The notes beneath the pieces were generated by a model that did not search any database, was not told the origin of the DNA, and saw only the letters and a list, made by a program, of their open reading frames with translations. From Candidatus Nitrosopumilus sp. (GTDB lineage Archaea; Thermoproteota; Nitrososphaeria; Nitrososphaerales; Nitrosopumilaceae), in contig JADHUF010000015.1 in NCBI GenBank assembly GCA_016784625.1, positions 1 through 18,817 of the forward strand: a stretch of DNA of 18,817 nucleotides. Reading direction: 5' to 3'. The position numbers and the translations under genes were made by a program. This document shows positions 15,117 to 18,817 of the stretch, one piece after another. The first letter of the stretch is position 1, and every line of letters starts with the position of its first letter.

Positions 15117-15126
15117 AGATATTTAG
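15117..15126 (+). promoter_or_regulatory. TATA box of tRNA-Arg
   Basis: GATATTTAGG, centred about 28 bp upstream of the tRNA 5' end. It lies in the 44-bp gap shared with the divergent aminotransferase gene. Confidence 0.45.
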
Positions 15127-15149
15127 GCCTGTTAAAATCTTACTTCTTT

Positions 15150-15224
15150 GGACTCGTTGCACAGTCTGGATAGTGCGAGCGGCTTCGAACCGCTAGGTCG
15201 AGGGATCGAAGCCCTCCGAGCCCT
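15150..15224 (+). tRNA. tRNA-Arg(UCG)
   Basis: A 75-nt cloverleaf on the plus strand. The D arm GCAC/GTGC has a GG-containing loop. The anticodon stem AGCGG/CCGCT encloses CTTCGAA, giving anticodon TCG (arginine, codon CGA). The T stem is GAGGG/CCCTC. Oddities: the acceptor GGACTCG against CGAGCCC has an A3-C70 mismatch; the T loop is ATCGAAG, with A at position 54; and the discriminator base is T. There is no intron and no encoded CCA. Confidence 0.9.
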
Positions 15225-15240
15225 TTAGATTATTTTATTA

Positions 15241-15255
15241 GGCAAATAATTTGCC
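15241..15255. promoter_or_regulatory. Perfect 15-bp inverted repeat in promoter region
   Basis: GGCAAATAATTTGCC: 7-bp arms around a single base, 12-26 bp upstream of the ATG at 15267. A TATA-like TTATTTTATT sits just upstream (about 15229-15238), so a dimer bound here would sit between TATA box and transcription start, a typical archaeal repressor position. The regulator is unknown. Confidence 0.45.
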
Positions 15256-15266
15256 ATTATGATGAA

Positions 15267-15758
15267 ATGAAGATATCACCATTCAAACTTGGATTGGGAT
15301 TAGTAATTGTAGGAATAATTTGGGTTTCATTTATTTTTGATGAAACTGAAAAATTACATGATTCAATTTTACTAAAACAATCAAACTCTCTTGAACTAAA
15401 ATCAGAATTTTTGGGTATTGGTATTGGGTATTACAAAGTATACATGCCTGAGTTTGCAGGTGAAGAGGTGTTTGTCCAAATATTAGATACAAAAGACAGT
15501 GTAATACAAGAACAAAAGATTCAGACAAAAATGTCAGTTGGATATTTTGATTTTAATGAGAATGGTACACACACATTAAAAGTTACAAATATTTCAAAAA
15601 ATACCATTGATTTGCAAATAGAATTTGGCGATACAAATTCTCAAAAAATGTTTCCACCAGGAATTATGATACTTGTAGGTGCTGTTGTTATGATGATGAT
15701 AGCATATATGAAAATAAAAAATTACAATATAGAGCAACCAGATGAAAATATTTCATAG
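15267..15758 (+). CDS. Membrane protein with extracellular beta-domain, two helices
   Basis: A 163-aa protein of unrecognised family. It has an N-terminal membrane helix (about residues 8-24), an extracellular domain of about 100 residues rich in predicted strands (YYKVYMPEFAGEEVFVQILD, VGYFDFNENGTHTLKVTNIS, TIDLQIEF), a second helix (about 131-148), and a polar cytoplasmic tail. The strand pattern followed by an N-G-T-H-T-L-K-V-T stretch recalls GOLD/Emp24-like beta-sandwiches, but this is only a resemblance. A palindrome overlaps its promoter region. The last 37 bp overlap the convergent membrane protein gene. Confidence 0.65.
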   Translation: MKISPFKLGLGLVIVGIIWVSFIFDETEKLHDSILLKQSNSLELKSEFLGIGIGYYKVYMPEFAGEEVFVQILDTKDSVIQEQKIQTKMSVGYFDFNENGTHTLKVTNISKNTIDLQIEFGDTNSQKMFPPGIMILVGAVVMMMIAYMKIKNYNIEQPDENIS

Positions 15759-16315
15759 ATTTGAATACATTGAATTGTATGCCCAAAAACTAGAACCAAG
15801 TTAAAGATTAACCAAGTTGTGAAAAACAAGAATGCTACAATCGAGAAAGGAAGAAATGCTTTGAGTTTGGTGTGTTCTCTATTTTTTAATATCAAAACTG
15901 CTCCTAATGATGCAAGAACAAGTCCAAATTCAAGTGGTTGATGAGACCAAGAAATCAAACCATCAATTCCAAAGATATCATGAGATAAAGAATCACCAAA
16001 TCCTGAAACAGTCTGTAGTATAGAACCAGCAATAACAAGTTTAATCCCAGTTTTAAGAGAGCCCTTAACTGATTTTCGAAGTATTAGCATACAGCCCATA
16101 ATTGCAGCACAGCTAGTCATAGATACTCCGGCATACACTACAATATGAGATGGGCTCCAGAAAAATTCTGGTTCTTTTTGAAGATGTGAGATGGCATCCC
16201 AAAATCCTGCTGAAACAACTACAACAGAGCCAATAACTGCTAAAATTGATACAACTGAAACAAGTAGACTAGATTTTGCAAGTGTAGAGTTTGAAATTCT
16301 GTGAATTAATTTCAT
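15722..16315 (-). CDS. Polytopic membrane protein with duplicated Asp/His motif
   Basis: A 197-aa, probably six-helix, membrane protein of unrecognised family. Two similar blocks are visible. WDAISH (D40, H44) is followed 8 residues later by WSPSH (W53, H57). GDSLSHD (D108, H112, D113) is followed by SWSHQP (W123, H125). Each is D-x-x-S-H then W-S with another His, placed at the ends of membrane helices, and each is followed by a Gly-containing helix. This looks like an internal duplication that brings several His/Asp residues together, as in membrane metal sites (inference). Its 3' end overlaps the neighbouring convergent gene by 37 bp. A promoter probably lies in the 95-bp divergent gap with the next gene. 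Confidence 0.65.
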   Translation of the reverse strand: MKLIHRISNSTLAKSSLLVSVVSILAVIGSVVVVSAGFWDAISHLQKEPEFFWSPSHIVVYAGVSMTSCAAIMGCMLILRKSVKGSLKTGIKLVIAGSILQTVSGFGDSLSHDIFGIDGLISWSHQPLEFGLVLASLGAVLILKNREHTKLKAFLPFSIVAFLFFTTWLIFNLVLVFGHTIQCIQIYEIFSSGCSIL

Positions 16316-16410
16316 TATCTTTCTACATTATCTTAGTAATATGAAATATTGTAATGTGTTAATTAGAAAAATTCAACATTATGGGTAATTTTAAGAATTA
16401 ACTATATTAG

Positions 16411-16671
16411 ATGAAACAATCAACAGAGAATATGAGTCCAGGAATTGGATTAATGAAGAGAAGATTAGAAAAAGAAAAAGATGCAATAGCACTTGCAGTA
16501 TCAGGCATTGCAAAAAAATATGATAAAAAACCAGATGATATCAAGACATTAGAAACAAAGTATGATGATGATGCAGGAGATTGGTATGTTGCATTGGGAT
16601 GGGAAGAGAAAAAAGCCATAATTAAGATGGATTCTGTTCAGGGAATCATTACTGAAATTAAAGAAATTTAA
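16411..16671 (+). CDS. Small soluble protein of unknown function
   Basis: An 86-aa protein, highly charged (many Lys, Asp, Glu). It has a helical first half (LMKRRLEKEKDAIALAVSGIAKKY) and a probable beta second half (DWYVALGWEEKKAIIKMDSVQGIITEIKEI). The W-Y-V-A-L-G-W stretch and the alternating hydrophobics suggest a small alpha-beta fold of the GvpO or PepSY sort, but I cannot support either. An AT-rich promoter-like element (TTTTAAGA) is about 20 bp upstream. An internal Met at codon 8 is an alternative start. The downstream SDR gene begins 26 bp after the stop and may be co-transcribed. Confidence 0.62.
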   Translation: MKQSTENMSPGIGLMKRRLEKEKDAIALAVSGIAKKYDKKPDDIKTLETKYDDDAGDWYVALGWEEKKAIIKMDSVQGIITEIKEI

Positions 16672-16697
16672 TTATCAAGTGATATTTTGAAAATAAC

Positions 16698-17345
16698 ATG
16701 ACTAGAGCAATTGTTCTTGGTGGTTCAAGAGGAATAGGAAAAGCAATTTCAGAATCACTAAAATCCATAGAAATTGATGTTTTTGCTGCTTCAAAAAATG
16801 ATATTGATACATCAGATTTAGATAGCGTTAAAAGATTTCTAGAAAAACACAATCAAACAGACATACTAGTTCTAAACACAGGAGGTCCTGCACCAAAACA
16901 ATTCTCAACTATAACTGAGGATGATTGGAAACTATATCATAATCAATTATTTCTAGGATTTTGTACTATTTTACAGAATATCAAAATCAATGATGGTGGG
17001 TATATCTTTTTGATTAGTTCAAATGTGATCAAAGAGCCAAATGCAAAATTGATAATTTCTTCAGCATATCGTGCGGCATTTAGTGAAGTTTTTAAAATTT
17101 TAAGCAAAGAATATGCAGAAAAAAATATCAGTTGTATCAATATTGCACCAGGTCCTATCAATACAGATAGAACTCAAGAATTAATAGAAAATATTGAAGA
17201 ATTCACAAAATCACTGCCCATGAAAAGACTAGGAGAACCCCAAGAGATAGGGAATTTTGTAAAAGCAATTATTGAAAATGAAATAAAATATCTTTCAGGG
17301 GTTACAATAAACTTTGATGGTGCTAATTCAAACTATATTTTTTAA
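16698..17345 (+). CDS. Atypical short-chain dehydrogenase/reductase lacking Tyr/Lys
   Basis: A 215-aa Rossmann protein of the SDR superfamily. The cofactor loop is VLGGSRGIGKA (residues 6-16), N60 sits in LNTGGPAP (59-66), the ISSNV serine is near 107-108, and APGPINTDR follows the active site. Aligning from the serine, the catalytic Y-x3-K falls on S121 and R125 (SSAYRAAF), so the classical Tyr and Lys are absent. The NTGGPAP signature and R in place of K fit a known atypical subgroup of beta-ketoacyl reductase-like SDRs that lack the standard catalytic residues. It may bind nucleotide without classical reductase chemistry. Its stop is 2 bp from the convergent DUF59 gene. Confidence 0.85.
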   Translation: MTRAIVLGGSRGIGKAISESLKSIEIDVFAASKNDIDTSDLDSVKRFLEKHNQTDILVLNTGGPAPKQFSTITEDDWKLYHNQLFLGFCTILQNIKINDGGYIFLISSNVIKEPNAKLIISSAYRAAFSEVFKILSKEYAEKNISCINIAPGPINTDRTQELIENIEEFTKSLPMKRLGEPQEIGNFVKAIIENEIKYLSGVTINFDGANSNYIF

Positions 17346-17347
17346 AA

Positions 17348-17986
17348 CTATTTTTTAAATTCAACATTTGGTGTATCAGGTTGGCCTGTGATTGCTATCA
17401 ATCCACCCTCACGTAGCTGTTGTAATAATTGCATAACTTCTTTTTCTACTTGGTTTCTTTGTAATCCTGTTTGTTGTGCAAATATTTCTACTAATTCTGT
17501 AACTTTACGTTGTCCATTACAAGATTTCCAAAAATCAACGATTGCTTGATTTACCATAAAACCTTGCTCATGTTCATTTGCTAATACCATAGAACCATCG
17601 TCTTGTTGGACTAATTTTCCAACACCTTGAGGTAATGCAGTTTCATAATTTATTGGTGCAGGGGTATTCATTCCAGCTCCCATGTTCTTGATTTTGGTTT
17701 TTGCCTCTTCTGACATTTTATCCATTGACCATGGTGGTTCCCAGACAATGTCTACTTTGACATTGTTAACTCCTGGAACTTTTTTTACATATCTTGTTGC
17801 ATCTTGAACCAAAGTTTCATGAAGTGGACAACCTTGAGTTGTCATAGTCATTTTAATATTAACATCATTGTTATCTGCAACATCAATTCCATAAATCAAT
17901 CCCATCTCGACAATGTTTAGAGGAACCTCAGGATCCATACATTGTTTAAGAGAATCCTCAATTGCTTGTGCAGAAACTGTACTCAT
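17348..17986 (-). CDS. MIP18/DUF59 domain fused to PqqD-like domain
   Basis: A 212-aa cytoplasmic protein. Residues 1-95 are a MIP18/DUF59 (SufT/PaaD-like) domain: LKQCMDPEVPLNIVEMGLIYGI, then TMTTQGCPLHETL with the conserved reactive cysteine C53, then VDIVWEPPWSMDKM. Such domains work in iron-sulfur cluster assembly or transfer. After a linker, residues about 125-205 (DGSMVLANEHEQGFMVNQAIVDFWKSCNGQRKVTELVEIF... LLQQLREGGLI) match the pattern of PqqD-like winged-helix domains: N-x-x-A...W-x-x-C-x-G-x-x-x-x-x-E-L. PqqD-like domains usually bind peptides in RiPP pathways. No radical-SAM or precursor peptide gene is in the window. The gene lies 39 bp downstream of the isomerase gene on the same strand. 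Confidence 0.82.
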   Translation of the reverse strand: MSTVSAQAIEDSLKQCMDPEVPLNIVEMGLIYGIDVADNNDVNIKMTMTTQGCPLHETLVQDATRYVKKVPGVNNVKVDIVWEPPWSMDKMSEEAKTKIKNMGAGMNTPAPINYETALPQGVGKLVQQDDGSMVLANEHEQGFMVNQAIVDFWKSCNGQRKVTELVEIFAQQTGLQRNQVEKEVMQLLQQLREGGLIAITGQPDTPNVEFKK

Positions 17987-18025
17987 ATTGTAAATTGCAG
18001 TTTGAAAAACAATAAAAACTTTCTA

Positions 18026-18817
18026 TTAATTAGCTTCAAATAATTTTTTGATAGATTCATCATAAGGAGGCTGAGCTACTCCTTTTTCTGTAATTATACC
18101 AGAAATCAGTTCTGGTGGAGTCATGTCAAATGCAGGGTTTATGACGTTGATATCATCAGGAGCAGTTTTTTTATCCCCAATTCCTGTAACTTCAGTTCCC
18201 TTTCGCATCTCAATAATTACATCTTCAGCTTTACTTTTCATATCAATTGTAGATAATGGGGCTGCCACATAGAAAGGAATTCCATGTTGTTTTGCCATAG
18301 TTGCTACTTGATAGGTTCCAATTTTATTAAAGACATGACCAGTACTAACAATTCTATCTGCACCTACAACAACTTTGTTTACAAGACCATTTGCCATACT
18401 ATATCCTACTGCAGTATCTGGAATAAGACTAACATCAAATCCATCATGTTTTAATTCAAAAGCTGTTAGTCTAGAACCTTGTTGTATAGGTCTTGTCTCA
18501 GTAGCAATGACTTTGACATTTTTTCCACTCTCTCTAGTTGCACGAATAACACCTAATGCAGTTCCATAAGCAACAGTAGCTAATGCACCAGCATTACAAT
18601 GAGTCATTATAGTATCATTATTATCAAAAAGAACAGACCCATTTTTTCCCATAGTTTTATTGATTTCAATATCTTCATCAGCCATTTTTTTGGCTGTGCT
18701 AATTACTAGTTCTTTAATTTGTTCAACTGAATCTCCAGAATTTGCTACATTCATGATTTTTTCTAATCCCCATCCCAAGTTTACAGCAGTAGGTCGTGTC
18801 TCAAAGAGAATTTGCTT
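18026..18817 (-). CDS. mtnA: S-methyl-5-thioribose-1-phosphate isomerase, 5' end beyond window
   Basis: Isomerises methylthioribose-1-phosphate to methylthioribulose-1-phosphate in methionine salvage. The visible 263 codons lack the N-terminus; the open frame runs to the right edge with the family sequence ETRPTAVNLGWGLEKI. Motifs: THCNAGALATVAYGTALG with the catalytic Cys, ETRPIQQGSRLTAFEL, VGADRIVSTGHVFNKIGTYQ with the catalytic Asp, GIPFYVAAPLSTID, and NPAFDMTPPELISGIITEKGV. These distinguish it from eIF2B-alpha and fit MtnA; ribose-1,5-bisphosphate isomerase is the nearest alternative. The complete family protein is about 340-350 aa, so roughly 80-90 residues lie outside. Confidence 0.9.
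   Translation of the reverse strand, partial: KQILFETRPTAVNLGWGLEKIMNVANSGDSVEQIKELVISTAKKMADEDIEINKTMGKNGSVLFDNNDTIMTHCNAGALATVAYGTALGVIRATRESGKNVKVIATETRPIQQGSRLTAFELKHDGFDVSLIPDTAVGYSMANGLVNKVVVGADRIVSTGHVFNKIGTYQVATMAKQHGIPFYVAAPLSTIDMKSKAEDVIIEMRKGTEVTGIGDKKTAPDDINVINPAFDMTPPELISGIITEKGVAQPPYDESIKKLFEAN

Noticed and set aside
15106..15162. Longer N-terminus for the class I aminotransferase (start at 15162)
   Set aside because: It would overlap tRNA-Arg and the promoter gap, and the extra 19 residues do not match the family; the TTG at 15105 starts the conserved sequence.
15150..15224. tRNA on the minus strand of the tRNA-Arg locus
   Set aside because: The acceptor would pair better (a G-T wobble instead of A-C), and a TTCGAAG loop appears, but the D and T arms have wrong sizes and positions on that strand.
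15259..15330. C/D box RNA starting at ATGATGA
   Set aside because: A C-box-like heptamer is present but no CUGA D box follows at a suitable distance, and it overlaps the start of a coding gene.

Overview
The window is a gene-dense, AT-rich stretch of archaeal chromosome. It most resembles a marine ammonia-oxidising thaumarchaeon (Nitrososphaerota, Nitrosopumilus-like). This assignment is an inference from gene content: a terminal oxidase cluster with membrane-anchored cupredoxins, F420-linked enzymes, TATA boxes about 25 bp upstream of many start codons (leaderless transcripts), tRNA genes without encoded CCA, and many very small proteins. No mobile element, CRISPR array or rRNA is visible.

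Layout. 1-1100: a minus-strand pair of universal stress proteins with a 4-bp overlap. 1215-1288: tRNA-Val(UAC). 1368-3848: a MurG-like glycosyltransferase and an aspartate kinase. 3849-3996: a gene-free gap with a GC-rich, hairpin-forming element (candidate structured RNA), a TATA-like box and a perfect 14-bp palindrome. 3997-6794: a small membrane protein, branched-chain aminotransferase, a 53-aa Cys-rich microprotein, a methyltransferase, a membrane-anchored DsbA-like thiol oxidoreductase and a 33-aa zinc-ribbon microprotein. 6843-6916: tRNA-Lys(CUU). 6977-8196: an SRPBCC protein with a helical C-terminal extension, and a secreted membrane-anchored protein.

8186-11895 is the centrepiece, a minus-strand aa3-type oxidase operon. 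Its order is COX2 first helix, COX2 second helix plus CuA domain, COX1, tandem cupredoxin, and half-size heme A synthase. Subunit II is split into two genes 2 nt apart. The cupredoxin protein has two complete type-1 copper sites that share a 41-bp perfect DNA repeat. COX1 has His where the K-pathway Lys is expected. Together these genes would build and feed electrons into the oxygen-reducing end of the respiratory chain, with small copper proteins as likely electron carriers.

11955-15105: a histidine phosphatase, an F420:NADP oxidoreductase-like protein, a small membrane protein overlapping a PPOX/F420-type split-barrel protein, and a class I aminotransferase. 15150-15224: tRNA-Arg(UCG). 15241-17345: two membrane proteins whose genes overlap tail to tail by 37 bp (one with a duplicated Asp/His motif), a small soluble protein, and an SDR that lacks the usual Tyr/Lys. 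17348-18817: a DUF59-PqqD-like fusion and the 5'-truncated gene for methylthioribose-1-phosphate isomerase, which runs off the right edge.

Genes are packed very tightly. Four convergent pairs overlap at their 3' ends, and most intergenic gaps hold little more than a promoter.
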